A stretch of 64,000 bases of DNA from Pseudomonas citri (GTDB lineage: Bacteria > Pseudomonadota > Gammaproteobacteria > Pseudomonadales > Pseudomonadaceae), in the NCBI RefSeq assembly GCF_025336485.1, contig NZ_JAODAB010000006.1, positions 1 through 64,000 on the forward strand, in the 5' to 3' direction. Made by a program: the position numbers and the translations under genes. Shown in pieces: positions 45,339 through 54,956 of the stretch. Positions within the stretch are counted from its first letter, which is position 1. The number at the start of each line of letters is the position of its first letter. The notes under the pieces were generated by a model. It searched no databases. It saw nothing but the letters and a program-made list of their open reading frames with translations, and had not been told where the DNA came from.

Positions 45339-47012
45339 TTGTCTACGCCTGTCGAACCCTTGCGTTTGCTGTTATTGGCCGAAGAGCCAGAGTGGTCGGC
45401 CATTTTGCGCGAGAGCCTGGCGCCCATGGGGCCCTCGGTCGTATTGATCAGTGCTCCGAACTGGGAGTCGGTCAGCAGCCTGTTCGAAGATAACCGCAAC
45501 GCGGTCCTACTGACCGTCATGGCCCTGCAACCGGCACCGGGCCGATGTTCCCTGCCGACTATCCTGTTGCTGGAGCACGAGCCTGTGGTTGCCCCCGATG
45601 GCGTCAGTGACTGGCTGGTGCGCGACCTGCTCGACAGTGCGACCCTGCGTCGTTGCCTGCGCCATGTACGCGAACGCGGCGTGCTGGAGAACACCTTGCA
45701 GCGCCTCGCCGAACAGGATCCGCTGACCGGCATCGCCAACCGCCAGGGTTTCCAGACGCTGCTGACGGCGCGTCTGGCTGAAAACGACGGTCGTGGACTG
45801 GCCCTCGGGCACCTGGACCTGGACAATTTCCGACACGCCAACGATGCCCTCGGTCACCAGGCTGGCGACCGCTTGATTCTGCAAGTGGTGTCGCGGCTCA
45901 AGGGGGCGCTCGAAGCCGGGGATCAACTGGCGCGACTGGGCAGCGATGAATTCGCCTTGCTGATCGATACCCGTCGCGCGCCGCAGCGGGCCGAGTGGAT
46001 GGCCGAGCGCATCACCGAGGCCATGGCCGAACCTTATTGGGTGGACGGTGAAAGCCTGCTGATCGGCTGCAGCCTGGGTGTCGCCCACGCCCGTGCCCAG
46101 GCTGGCGCCGACCCGCTGATGTGGCATGCCCACATCGCCATGCAGCAGGCCAAGAGCACCCAAGGCTGTACCTTTCATATTTTCAACGAGCGGATCAACC
46201 GCAATGCCCGCAGCCTCGCCGACCTGGAAAGCGAGTTGCGCCGGGCGCTGCGCCGTGACGAGTTGGAATTGCATTACCAGCCCCGGTTGAGCCTCGATGG
46301 CGCCCGCATCGTCGGCCTCGAAGCCTTGGTGCGCTGGCGTCACGGTGAGCGTGGTTTGCTGCCGCCCAGCGAATTCGTGCCGCTGGCCGAACAGAGCGGC
46401 CTGATCGTGCCGCTGGGCTACTGGGTGATTTCCCGGGCGCTGCGGGACATGCAAGCCTTGCGTGAGCGGGGGCTGGCGCCGCTGCACATGGCGGTCAACC
46501 TGTCGTTCCGGCAGTTCCAGGACAGCCAGTTGCTGCCGACCTTGAGCCGGCTGATTGCCGAGCGGGGCGTCGAGGCCCAATGGCTGGAATTCGAACTCAC
46601 CGAAACCGCCGTCATGCGCCGCAGCGAACTGGTCAAGCAGACCATGGACGCCCTGGGTCGCCTGGGGGTGCGTTTTTCCCTGGATGACTTCGGCACTGGC
46701 TTCTCTTCATTCGTGCACCTCAACAGCCTGCCCATCGCCTTGCTCAAGATCGACAAGAGCTTCGTCGGCGGCATGGAGCTGCGCGAAGAGAACCGCAAAC
46801 TGGTGCACGCCATGATCAACCTGGCCCATAACCTCAACCTGGAAGTGGTGGCCGAAGGGGTGGAGACTCTGGAGCAACTGGATTTGCTGCGCGGTTTCGG
46901 GTGCGACCAGGTGCAGGGCTTCTTGATCAGCAAGCCGTTGCCGCTGCCGGAGTTGGTTGAGTACCTGACGTTTGAGGGTGGCCAACAGTCCACGCGCGAA
47001 ATCGTGGCCTGA
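45339..47012 (+). CDS. GGDEF-EAL c-di-GMP phosphodiesterase (ProE-like)
   Basis: A 557-residue protein with an N-terminal receiver-like region lacking clear phosphorylation residues (about 1-115), a GGDEF domain (about 125-285) and an EAL domain (about 300-545). The GGDEF signature is degenerate (GSDEF), so cyclase activity is doubtful, while the EAL domain keeps EALVRW, ETAV, DDFGTG, KIDKSF and AEGVET, all needed for hydrolysis of c-di-GMP. It is therefore probably a phosphodiesterase, matching PAO1 PA5295 (ProE) in place. TTG start at 45339 with AGGGAG upstream. Such an enzyme could oppose PgaC-PgaD activation. Confidence 0.88.
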   Translation: MSTPVEPLRLLLLAEEPEWSAILRESLAPMGPSVVLISAPNWESVSSLFEDNRNAVLLTVMALQPAPGRCSLPTILLLEHEPVVAPDGVSDWLVRDLLDSATLRRCLRHVRERGVLENTLQRLAEQDPLTGIANRQGFQTLLTARLAENDGRGLALGHLDLDNFRHANDALGHQAGDRLILQVVSRLKGALEAGDQLARLGSDEFALLIDTRRAPQRAEWMAERITEAMAEPYWVDGESLLIGCSLGVAHARAQAGADPLMWHAHIAMQQAKSTQGCTFHIFNERINRNARSLADLESELRRALRRDELELHYQPRLSLDGARIVGLEALVRWRHGERGLLPPSEFVPLAEQSGLIVPLGYWVISRALRDMQALRERGLAPLHMAVNLSFRQFQDSQLLPTLSRLIAERGVEAQWLEFELTETAVMRRSELVKQTMDALGRLGVRFSLDDFGTGFSSFVHLNSLPIALLKIDKSFVGGMELREENRKLVHAMINLAHNLNLEVVAEGVETLEQLDLLRGFGCDQVQGFLISKPLPLPELVEYLTFEGGQQSTREIVA

Positions 47013-47061
47013 CAGAAACCTTGTGGAAGTGAGCCCACAGATTCTTTGCTCCCATAGGGGA

Positions 47062-48465
47062 TCACTTGGCTTCGGCAGCGTTGATAGCCTCGAAACGCTG
47101 TTCCCCCGGTTCGCTGCGAATCATCCGCTTCATCTTCCATTCAAACGCCAGCGTCAGGCCCACTGCCGCGCAGGCCAGCCCCAGGGCCAGGCCCCACCAG
47201 ACGCCAGTCGGCCCCCAGTCGAGGTGGAAGGCCATCCACCACGCGGAGGGCGCGCCAATCAGCCAGTAGCAACCCAGGCCCACCAGGAAGGTGGTCTTGG
47301 CATCGTTGAGCCCGCGAATGCAGCCCATGGCGATGGTTTGCGTGCCATCGAACAGTTCGAACCACGCCGCCACGGCCAACAGGCTCACGGCCAGGTTGAT
47401 CACTTCGCTGAATGCTGGATCGTTGTGATCCAGGAACAGGCCGACCAATGTGTGCGGCAGCAGCCAGAAGATCATGGCAAACGTCAGCATCGCGGCGGCG
47501 CCAAAACCGATGCCGACCCGTCCGGCCAGCCGCGCCCTTTGCAGTTGGCCGGCGCCGTAGTGCTGGCCGATGTGCATGGTGATGGCATAGGACATCCCCG
47601 CCGGCACCATGAATGCCACCGAAACGATCTGCAGGGCAACCTGGTGGGCCGCCAACGGTGTGCTGCCCATGGTGCCTATGCATAGCGCGGCGAACGCGAA
47701 CAAACCGACTTCCACGGCATAGGTGCCACCAATCGGCAGGCCCAGGCGCCACAGTTCCTGGAGGTAGTGGCGATTGGGCCGCAACAGGCCGGCCAGCAGC
47801 GGATAAGCCTGGTAGGTCGGGTGCCGATGAATATGCCAGGCCAGCGCCAGGGCCATGCCGTTGGCGACGATGGCCGTGACCAGGCCGATCCCCATCAAGC
47901 CCAGTTTCGGCAGGCCGAACAGACCGGTGATGAGCGCGTAGTTGAGCAGGAAATTGGCCACCGTGCCGCCGAGGCTGATCACCATCACCGGTGTGGCCCG
48001 GCCGATGGCGCTGGTGAAACCGCGCAGTGCCATGAAGCTCAAGTAGCCGGGCAGGGCGAACGGCAGCGCCAGCAGGAACTGCCCGGCGGACACCACGTTG
48101 GCTTCGGTCTGGCCGAACATCAGCAACACCGGTTTGAGGTTCCACAGCAGCAACCCGGCTATCAGCGCCATCAACCAGGCCAGCCACAACCCGGCCTGGG
48201 TCAACCGGGTGGCGCCCACCGTATCACCCGCGCCATGACGGATCGCCACCAGGGTGCCCACCGCCGCGATGACGCCGATGCACAAGATCGAGACGAACGA
48301 GTAGCTGGCCGCCCCCAGCCCGCCGCCGGCCAGGGCTTCGGGACTCAGGCGGGCCATCATCACGGTGTCGGTCAACACCATCAGCATGTGTGCCAACTGC
48401 GAGGCGATCAACGGCCCCGCCAGCCGCAGGATGGCCCAGAGTTCAATACGCACCGGATGCTGCAT
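47062..48465 (-). CDS. MATE family efflux transporter (NorM-like)
   Basis: A 467-residue, 12-helix MATE transporter starting MQHPVRIELWAILRLAGPL, with the early MVLTDTVMMARLS segment typical of NorM cation/drug antiporters that export drugs in exchange for Na+ or H+. The substrate is unknown. In-frame ATG at 48471 and GTG at 48474 are alternative starts; GGAG at 48479-48482 is ten bases from the ATG I chose. It is divergent from the LysR gene, which may regulate it. Confidence 0.9.
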   Translation of the reverse strand: MQHPVRIELWAILRLAGPLIASQLAHMLMVLTDTVMMARLSPEALAGGGLGAASYSFVSILCIGVIAAVGTLVAIRHGAGDTVGATRLTQAGLWLAWLMALIAGLLLWNLKPVLLMFGQTEANVVSAGQFLLALPFALPGYLSFMALRGFTSAIGRATPVMVISLGGTVANFLLNYALITGLFGLPKLGLMGIGLVTAIVANGMALALAWHIHRHPTYQAYPLLAGLLRPNRHYLQELWRLGLPIGGTYAVEVGLFAFAALCIGTMGSTPLAAHQVALQIVSVAFMVPAGMSYAITMHIGQHYGAGQLQRARLAGRVGIGFGAAAMLTFAMIFWLLPHTLVGLFLDHNDPAFSEVINLAVSLLAVAAWFELFDGTQTIAMGCIRGLNDAKTTFLVGLGCYWLIGAPSAWWMAFHLDWGPTGVWWGLALGLACAAVGLTLAFEWKMKRMIRSEPGEQRFEAINAAEAK

Positions 48466-48623
48466 GATCATCACGCTCCAGATTCAAACAAGGCAGTAAA
48501 GCGACGATTCTCGGCGGCCCTGGCGGTTTGCACAAAAGGATAAAAAAGATCGCTGGCATGATTAAAACTCATGTAGAGGGAGTTTCTGGTAGGGTTCGCC
48601 AATAAGCTATAGGAGCTTTCCCC

Positions 48624-49544
48624 ATGTCGCGTCGTCTCCCACCTCTTTATGCGCTGCGGGCATTCGAAGCGGCAGCGCGCTATAGCTCGTTTACCCGGGC
48701 GGCTGAAGAACTGTCGATTACCCAGAGCGCGGTCAGCCGGCATATTCGTACGTTGGAAGAACACTTTGCCTGTCGGTTGTTTCAGCGCAGCGGGCGCAAC
48801 TTGCAGCTGACCGAGGCGGCGCGGTTGCTGCTGCCAGGCGTACGCGAAGGTTTCATGGCCCTGGAGCGGGCCTGCCATACCTTGCATGGCGAGGATGGCA
48901 TCCTGCGCATGAAGGCCCCCTCGACCCTGACCATGCGCTGGTTACTGGCGCGGCTCAGCCGCTTCCGGCATCTACAGCCGGGCAATGAAGTGCAACTGAC
49001 CAGCGCCTGGATGGACGTCGACTCGGTGGACTTCAATACCGAGCCTTTCGATTGTGCAGTACTGCTGAGTAATGGGCATTTCCCTGGGGATTGGGAGGCC
49101 AGCTTGTTGTTTTCCGAGGAACTGATCCCGGTCGGTGCGCCGAACCTGTTGAACGATCCGCCCTGGGACGTTGAACGGTTGGCCGGCACCGAGTTGCTGC
49201 ACCCCACGCCGGACCGCCGGGACTGGCGCAAGTGGTTGGAGCGCATGGGGCTGGCCGACCAGGTCTCGCTCAAGGGCGGGCAGGTGTTCGATACGCTGGA
49301 ACTGGGCATGATCGCGGCAGCGCGGGGTTATGGTGTATCCATGGGCGACCTGCTGATGGTCGCTGAAGACGTGGCCCAGGACCGCCTGAGCCTGCCATGG
49401 CCAACGGCTGTCGCCAGCGGCGAGCACTATTATCTGGTGTGGCCGAAAACCCGGCCGGGAGGTGAACGTTTGCGGCGTTTGAGCGACTTCCTCCAAAGCG
49501 AAGTCAGGGCCATGCAATTACCTGTCGTGGAGCGTCTTGGCTGA
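48624..49544 (+). CDS. LysR family regulator (GcvA-like)
   Basis: A 306-residue LysR-type regulator. The N-terminal winged helix is FTRAAEELSITQSAVSRHIRTLE (in pieces, about residues 23-45) and the substrate-binding domain follows (about 95-300). The opening RRLPPLYALRAFEAAARY is the GcvA-like pattern. The effector is unknown. It is divergent from the MATE gene, with about 160 bases between, and likely targets are that gene or itself. Confidence 0.92.
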   Translation: MSRRLPPLYALRAFEAAARYSSFTRAAEELSITQSAVSRHIRTLEEHFACRLFQRSGRNLQLTEAARLLLPGVREGFMALERACHTLHGEDGILRMKAPSTLTMRWLLARLSRFRHLQPGNEVQLTSAWMDVDSVDFNTEPFDCAVLLSNGHFPGDWEASLLFSEELIPVGAPNLLNDPPWDVERLAGTELLHPTPDRRDWRKWLERMGLADQVSLKGGQVFDTLELGMIAAARGYGVSMGDLLMVAEDVAQDRLSLPWPTAVASGEHYYLVWPKTRPGGERLRRLSDFLQSEVRAMQLPVVERLG

Positions 49545-49727
49545 ATCGATGAAGCTTGCGTGCTAGCCACTTGACATTATTCCTTCCGAGACGCTCAAGT
49601 ATTCGCCTTTGCCGCCGAATCGGTGAAATGGAACCCTCGTTCAGAAAGGGCCTACCCCACCTAATCGAATACAATGCCGAGCGTGCGACGTGATCAGGAT
49701 GATCCGGTGTCTCGGCCAGGAGCCGTC

Positions 49728-51704
49728 ATGTCTCAACCCCGTGCCCGGATTGCCTCACAGCTAGGCCTTGCCCTCGCCGTGATTCTGGCGGTCGTCATCA
49801 CCGGCAGTACCGTCTTCGCCTTGCGCTCGCTGGACGCTGCCAACCTCGCCACCCGTGAAGAACACCTGGCCAGCGAAGCACGGCTGATGGCCGACCAGCT
49901 CAATACCTTCCACGGTACCCTGCGTGAAAGCACCCAGCGATTGAGCGGCCTGTTCGAAAAACGCTTCAGCGCGGGCTTGCAAGTGCACGCCGATCAGCCG
50001 GTTGCGGTGGCAGGCATGCAGGCCCCGAGTCTGACCCTGGGCAGCGAAGTGTTGAACAACAATTTCGACGAAGTCGATGAGTTCAGGCAAATGACGGCGG
50101 GTGTGGCGACGGTGTTCGTGCGCAGTGGCGATGACTTCATCCGCGTCAGCACGTCCCTGACCAAGCAGGACGGTACGCGAGCCATCGGTACTTTGCTCGA
50201 TCGGGCAGGGCCTGCGTATGCCCCGGTGATGTCCGGCCAGAGCTACATCGGTCGCGCATTGCTTTTCGGGCGTTACTACATGTCGCAATACACCCCTGTG
50301 CGCGACAGCGGCGGTAAGGTCATTGCCGTGTTGTACGTAGGATTCGATTACACCGATGCGCAGAATGCGCAGTTCGAGAACCTCAAGCGCTTCCGCATCG
50401 GCCAGACCGGTTCGCTGGCGTTGTTGGATGAGCAGAACAAATGGCTGGTGCCGCCGGCGGGTGTCCAAGCCCTGGATCAGGCGAGCAAAACCATCGTCGA
50501 CCTGGCCAGGAAGCCGGGCAAGGGTGCGTTCTGGAGCGACACTGCCGAAGACTTCTACAGTGTTGCCGTGCCGTTCGAAGGCGGGCCGTGGGCGGTGGTG
50601 GCGAGCATGCCGAGGGCCGAGATCAGTGCTGTGACCTGGAGTGTCGGTACTCAACTGGCCATCGGCAGCTTGCTGGCGATGTTGCTGGCGGTAGGTGCGG
50701 CCATGTGGCTGCTGCGCAGCAAGCTGGCACCTTTGGGCGACCTGGTGCGCCAGGCCGAAGCATTGGGTGCCGGCGACTTGAGCGTGCGCCTGAATGTATC
50801 GAGCCATGACGAGATCGGCCAACTGGCCCGTGCCTTCAACCAGATGAGCCAGGCGCTGTCGACCATGGTCGAGCACATCCGCAAGGCCTCCCAGGAGGTC
50901 AGCAGTCGCGCCCAGGCTTTGTCCGGGCTGTCCAGCGGTGCCTATGAAGGCATGGAGCAGCAGTCCGGCGAAATCACCAGCATGGCCGGTGCGGTGGAAG
51001 AGTTCAGCGCCACCTCGTTGAACATCGCCGACAACATGGGCAACACCCAGCGCCTGGCCCAGGAAAACGCCCAGCAAACCCAGATCGGTCGTACCTCGAT
51101 GGGTGAAGCTTCGGCATCCCTGGAGCAGATTGCCGGCTCGCTGGACAGCACCGCCAAGGTCATCAACACCTTGGGTCAACGCTCACAGGAAATCGGAGGC
51201 ATCGTCGGTGTCATCACCTCCATCGCCGAGCAGACCAACCTGCTGGCCTTGAACGCGGCCATCGAAGCCGCCCGCGCGGGCGAGCAGGGTCGCGGGTTTG
51301 CCGTGGTCGCCGATGAAGTCCGTAGCCTGGCCTCGCGTACGCGTCAGGCCACCGATGAAATTTCCGGCATGATCAACAGCATCCAGCAGGAAACCGGCAA
51401 TGCCATCAGCACCATGGAACAGGGCAACCTGTTGATGCAGGAAGGCCTGTCGCGCAACGCCAACGTGGCCTCGGCCCTGGCGCGTATCGACGAGCAAAGC
51501 CGCTCGGCCGGGCAGCAATTCGCGGCGATCACCACCGCCACCCAGGAGCAAAGCAGCACCGCGACGTTGCTCAGCAGCAACCTGCAAAGCATTGCCATGG
51601 CCAACAGCGAGCAGCGCGAAGTGGTCTCGAACCTGGCGATCACTGCCAAGGAACTGGAAAAACTCGCCCAGGACCTGCGCCAAGAGGTCGATCGGTTCCG
51701 CTGA
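49728..51704 (+). CDS. Methyl-accepting chemotaxis protein, Cache type
   Basis: A 658-residue chemoreceptor: first membrane helix about residues 12-32, periplasmic Cache-type sensor about 35-300 (with [21 protein letters not shown], a typical sCache segment, in part), second helix about 305-328, HAMP about 330-382, and the coiled-coil signalling domain with tip [20 protein letters not shown] (about 501-520). It lacks a C-terminal NWETF-type pentapeptide. The ligand is unknown. I chose the ATG at 49728 (CAGGAG at five bases) over the longer frame from 49674. Confidence 0.93.
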   Translation: MSQPRARIASQLGLALAVILAVVITGSTVFALRSLDAANLATREEHLASEARLMADQLNTFHGTLRESTQRLSGLFEKRFSAGLQVHADQPVAVAGMQAPSLTLGSEVLNNNFDEVDEFRQMTAGVATVFVRSGDDFIRVSTSLTKQDGTRAIGTLLDRAGPAYAPVMSGQSYIGRALLFGRYYMSQYTPVRDSGGKVIAVLYVGFDYTDAQNAQFENLKRFRIGQTGSLALLDEQNKWLVPPAGVQALDQASKTIVDLARKPGKGAFWSDTAEDFYSVAVPFEGGPWAVVASMPRAEISAVTWSVGTQLAIGSLLAMLLAVGAAMWLLRSKLAPLGDLVRQAEALGAGDLSVRLNVSSHDEIGQLARAFNQMSQALSTMVEHIRKASQEVSSRAQALSGLSSGAYEGMEQQSGEITSMAGAVEEFSATSLNIADNMGNTQRLAQENAQQTQIGRTSMGEASASLEQIAGSLDSTAKVINTLGQRSQEIGGIVGVITSIAEQTNLLALNAAIEAARAGEQGRGFAVVADEVRSLASRTRQATDEISGMINSIQQETGNAISTMEQGNLLMQEGLSRNANVASALARIDEQSRSAGQQFAAITTATQEQSSTATLLSSNLQSIAMANSEQREVVSNLAITAKELEKLAQDLRQEVDRFR

Positions 51705-52015
51705 GATGCTCCAGTCTTTGCGAGCTTGCTCACCCACAATGGCTTCAACGTGGGAGCGAGCTTGCTCCCGCTGGCCTGCGTAGCAGGCCCCTGCATGGCT
51801 TCAGGTAAACCGCATTATCTGGTTTCGCGACTGCTGCGCCTGAGGCGTCGGACCAGCCGAGCGGGAGCAAGCTCCCTCGTCACGGTACTGCGCTCTCACA
51901 AAAAAAATCCTCGACCGTAGGCTCCTTCCTTTTTTAGGAATTTGCTGTTTTTAAGCTTGCTGAAACGTTTCTTCAAGTCTATAAAACCCGCACAACTCCA
52001 AGAAAGGTCGCCTCC
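51705..52015. other. 311-bp gap with two REP-like palindromes
   Basis: It holds REP-like cores at 51750-51770 (GTGGGAGCGAGCTTGCTCCC) and 51861-51875 (GCGGGAGCAAGCTCC), then an A-run and AT-rich stretch before the epimerase-like gene. The cores are of the same family as at 18901. No gene is seen. Confidence 0.7.
51750..51875. repeat. REP-like doublet
   Basis: Two REP cores, GGGAGCGAGCTTGCTCCC and GGGAGCAAGCTCC, lie 90 bases apart, each palindromic. They are flanked by degenerate related sequence (GCGAGCTTGCTCACCCACA at 51720-51738). Confidence 0.75.
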
Positions 52016-53230
52016 ATGACTCCCCTCAAACTCCTCGTTACCCTTGGCGCCCTGGGCGCTGCTTCCCATGCCATGGCCTGGGATTACGTTCTGCTCGACA
52101 CCGATAAAGCCGCGCAGCCCTGGCAGATCACCAGTCAGCAACTCGGCGTGAAAACCGACAAGCCCTTTTCCGTGACGATGCGCACGCTGCATGGCGGGCG
52201 ACAGGAGGGGGTCAGCATCGTCGACATCGACAACGGCACCCTGAAGCTTTCCGTCGTGCCGACCCGTGGGATGAACGTATTGCAGGCGTCGGTCGGGAAT
52301 GTGCGCATGGGTTGGGATTCGCCGGTCAAGGAAGTGGTCAACCCGGCGTTCATCGAGCTCAACGGCCGGGGGGGCCTGGGCTGGCTTGAAGGGTTCAACG
52401 AACTGGTGACCCGCTGCGGCTACGAATGGGTTGGTCATCCCGGCATGGACAACGGCGAGCTGCTGACCCTGCATGGTCGCGCGGCCAACATCCCGGCCAA
52501 CAAGGTCACCCTGCACATCGATGAAAAGCCGCCGTACGCCATTACCCTGCGGGGCGAACTGAAGGAACAGGCCTTCAAGAAGGTCGATTTCTCGGTACAG
52601 ACCGAACTGGTCACCGAGCCTGGTAGCGTGACCTTCGCGCTCAACGACACCCTGACCAACAACGGCGACTATCCGAAGGAATACCAGGCGCTTTACCACA
52701 GCAACTTCAGCACCCCATTCCTGGAACAGGGCGCCCGCTTCGCCGCACCGGTCAAACAGGTTTCGCCGTTCAACGACAAGGCCAAGGGTGATCTGCACGA
52801 TTGGCAGACCTACCGGGCGCCCACCAAGGATTACGACGAAACCGTCTATAACGTCGTGCCTTATGCCGACGCCAAGGGCGACACGCTGACGGTGTTGCAC
52901 AACAAGGCCGGCAGCCTCGGGGTGTCGGTGGGCTTCAACACCCGCACGCTGCCCGTATTCTCCTTGTGGAAAAACACCGACACCCAGGGCCAGGGCTACG
53001 TGACCGGGCTGGAACCGGGTACCAGTTTTTCCTACAACCGTCGCTATCAACGGCCGCTGGGCCTGGTGCCGACCATCGCGCCGAAAGAGCACAAGCAATT
53101 CCAGATCCACTACAGCCTGTTGGCGGACAAGGGGGCTGTGGATAACGCACTCAAGCGCATCGACGCCATCCAGAGCGGGCAAAAAACCGAGGTGCGCGAG
53201 ACACCCCTGGTGGACCTGACCAAGCCTTAG
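52016..53230 (+). CDS. Exported aldose 1-epimerase family protein (DUF4432)
   Basis: A 404-residue protein with a signal peptide (MTPLKLLVTLGALGAASHAMA, cleavage near Trp22), then a beta-sandwich of the DUF4432/galactose-mutarotase type: RTLHGGRQEGVSIVDIDNG, VVPTRGMNV, LTLHGRAANIPA and EPGTSFSYNRRYQ. A periplasmic mutarotase-like protein is less common than the cytoplasmic form; the sugar is unknown. AAGAAAGG precedes the ATG. The 3' end overlaps the converging comM by four bases. Confidence 0.87.
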   Translation: MTPLKLLVTLGALGAASHAMAWDYVLLDTDKAAQPWQITSQQLGVKTDKPFSVTMRTLHGGRQEGVSIVDIDNGTLKLSVVPTRGMNVLQASVGNVRMGWDSPVKEVVNPAFIELNGRGGLGWLEGFNELVTRCGYEWVGHPGMDNGELLTLHGRAANIPANKVTLHIDEKPPYAITLRGELKEQAFKKVDFSVQTELVTEPGSVTFALNDTLTNNGDYPKEYQALYHSNFSTPFLEQGARFAAPVKQVSPFNDKAKGDLHDWQTYRAPTKDYDETVYNVVPYADAKGDTLTVLHNKAGSLGVSVGFNTRTLPVFSLWKNTDTQGQGYVTGLEPGTSFSYNRRYQRPLGLVPTIAPKEHKQFQIHYSLLADKGAVDNALKRIDAIQSGQKTEVRETPLVDLTKP

Positions 53231-54720
53231 GTTGTAGCAGGCCGATACTGCAAGGCCTCGGCCAGGTGTTCACGCCTGATCGGCCCGGCTTGCTCAAGGT
53301 CCGCCAGCGTCCTGGCGACCTTGAGCAAGCGGTGGGCGGCGCGCAGCGACAGGGTCAAGCGCTCGCAGGCGGTTTCCAGCCAGGCTTCGTCGGTTGTGGA
53401 TAACTTGCAATGCTGGCGCAACCCCGGCAGATCGAGGAAGGCGTTGGCACAGCGCTGGCGTCTGTGCTGGCGGTCCCGGGCCTCGGCCACCTGCCCGGCG
53501 ACCGTGGCGGTATCGTCCCCGGAGACGCCCTTGGGGGTCAGCGCCGTGGCCTCCCGGGCGACGGTCAGGTGCAGGTCGATGCGGTCCAGCAGCGGGCCGG
53601 AGAGTTTGTTGCGGTAGCGCTGCACCATGTCCGGTGTGCAGGAGCAGCGACCGCTGGGGTCGCCCAGATAACCACAGGGGCACGGGTTCATCGCCGCGAC
53701 CAACTGGAAACGTGCCGGAAAACGCACCCGGTCACGGGCGCGGGAAACCACGATGTGCCCAGATTCCAGCGGTTCCCTCAGGACTTCCAGTACCTTGCGG
53801 TCGAACTCCGGCAGTTCATCCAGAAACAGCACCCCATGGTGGGCGAGGGTGATCTCTCCCGGTTGCGGTTTTGACCCGCCGCCCACCAGCGCCGGGCCGG
53901 AGGCCGAGTGGTGGGGCTGGCGAAACGGCCGTTGCGGCCAGTGGCTCAACGGCACGCAACTGGCGACGGATTGAATCGCCGCGACTTCCAGGGCCTCGCT
54001 TTCCGCCAAGGGCGGCAGCAGCCCCGGCAGGCGGCTCGCCAACAAGGTCTTGCCGGTGCCCGGTGGTCCGCTGAACAGCAGGTTATGCGCTCCCGCCGCG
54101 GCAATGAGCAGCGCGCGCTTGGCCGCCGATTGGCCCTGCACTTCGTTGAGGTCCGGATAGGGCTTGGCCGCATGCATCAAACCGTCGGAAATGTAGGGTT
54201 CAACCGGCGTATGGCCGTTGAAATGCGCCACCGCTTGCAGCAGATGATCCACCGCGATCACCTTCAATCCCGAAGCCAGGCACGCCTCCTCGGCATTGGC
54301 CCGGGGGACCACCAGCGTGCGCCCGGCCTTTCGTGCCGCCAACGCTGCCGGTAATACCCCACGTACCGGTCGCACCTCGCCGGACAGGGCCAGCTCGCCC
54401 AGGCATTCCACGTCATCCAGGGTCAAGGTCGGCACCTGCACACTGGCCGAGAGAATCCCCAAGGCAATCGCCAGGTCGAAGCGCCCGCCATCCTTGGGCA
54501 AATCCGCCGGGGCCAGGTTCAAGGTGATCCGCCGCGCCGGAAACTGCAGCCCCGAATTGATGATCGCACTGCGCACCCGGTCCTTGCTTTCCTTCACCGC
54601 CGCCTCCGGCAGGCCCACCATCGTCAGCGACGGCAAGCCATTGGCCAGGTGGACTTCAACGGTAACGGCTGGCGCCTCGACCCCGACCTGGGCGCGGCTG
54701 TGGACGATGGAGAGGGACAT
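53227..54720 (-). CDS. comM: YifB/ComM family Mg-chelatase-like AAA+ ATPase
   Basis: A 497-residue protein. The N-terminal Lon-protease-like fold (about 1-190) is followed by an AAA+ module with Walker A FSGPPGTGKTLLA (about residue 217) and VLFLDELPEF (Walker B), and a C-terminal Mg-chelatase domain with CPCGYLGD and further cysteines. ComM in other bacteria is a helicase that extends DNA uptake products during natural transformation. The start at 54720 (MSLSIVHSRAQVGV) has AAGGAA upstream; the longer frame is not credible. Whether this strain is competent is unknown. Confidence 0.94.
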   Translation of the reverse strand: MSLSIVHSRAQVGVEAPAVTVEVHLANGLPSLTMVGLPEAAVKESKDRVRSAIINSGLQFPARRITLNLAPADLPKDGGRFDLAIALGILSASVQVPTLTLDDVECLGELALSGEVRPVRGVLPAALAARKAGRTLVVPRANAEEACLASGLKVIAVDHLLQAVAHFNGHTPVEPYISDGLMHAAKPYPDLNEVQGQSAAKRALLIAAAGAHNLLFSGPPGTGKTLLASRLPGLLPPLAESEALEVAAIQSVASCVPLSHWPQRPFRQPHHSASGPALVGGGSKPQPGEITLAHHGVLFLDELPEFDRKVLEVLREPLESGHIVVSRARDRVRFPARFQLVAAMNPCPCGYLGDPSGRCSCTPDMVQRYRNKLSGPLLDRIDLHLTVAREATALTPKGVSGDDTATVAGQVAEARDRQHRRQRCANAFLDLPGLRQHCKLSTTDEAWLETACERLTLSLRAAHRLLKVARTLADLEQAGPIRREHLAEALQYRPATT

Positions 54721-54956
54721 GGATCGTTCCTTGAGTGGATAGGGTGCCGCGTCCTGCGGCTCTTGAAGGGTAGTCGCGGCACGGTGTCCAAGCGGCCTCG
54801 TCGAGGGGGCAAATCTTCGCAGGATGTTGCGCCAGTGACTGGTGTCCACCCGTGATCGGTTCTTCCGACCGCCTGGATTTGTCCCGTCCAGCCCTCTGCT
54901 AAGCTGAGATTTGTCCAGTCGACTTGGCGGTGTAGCGGCACAGCGAGGAAGTGGCC

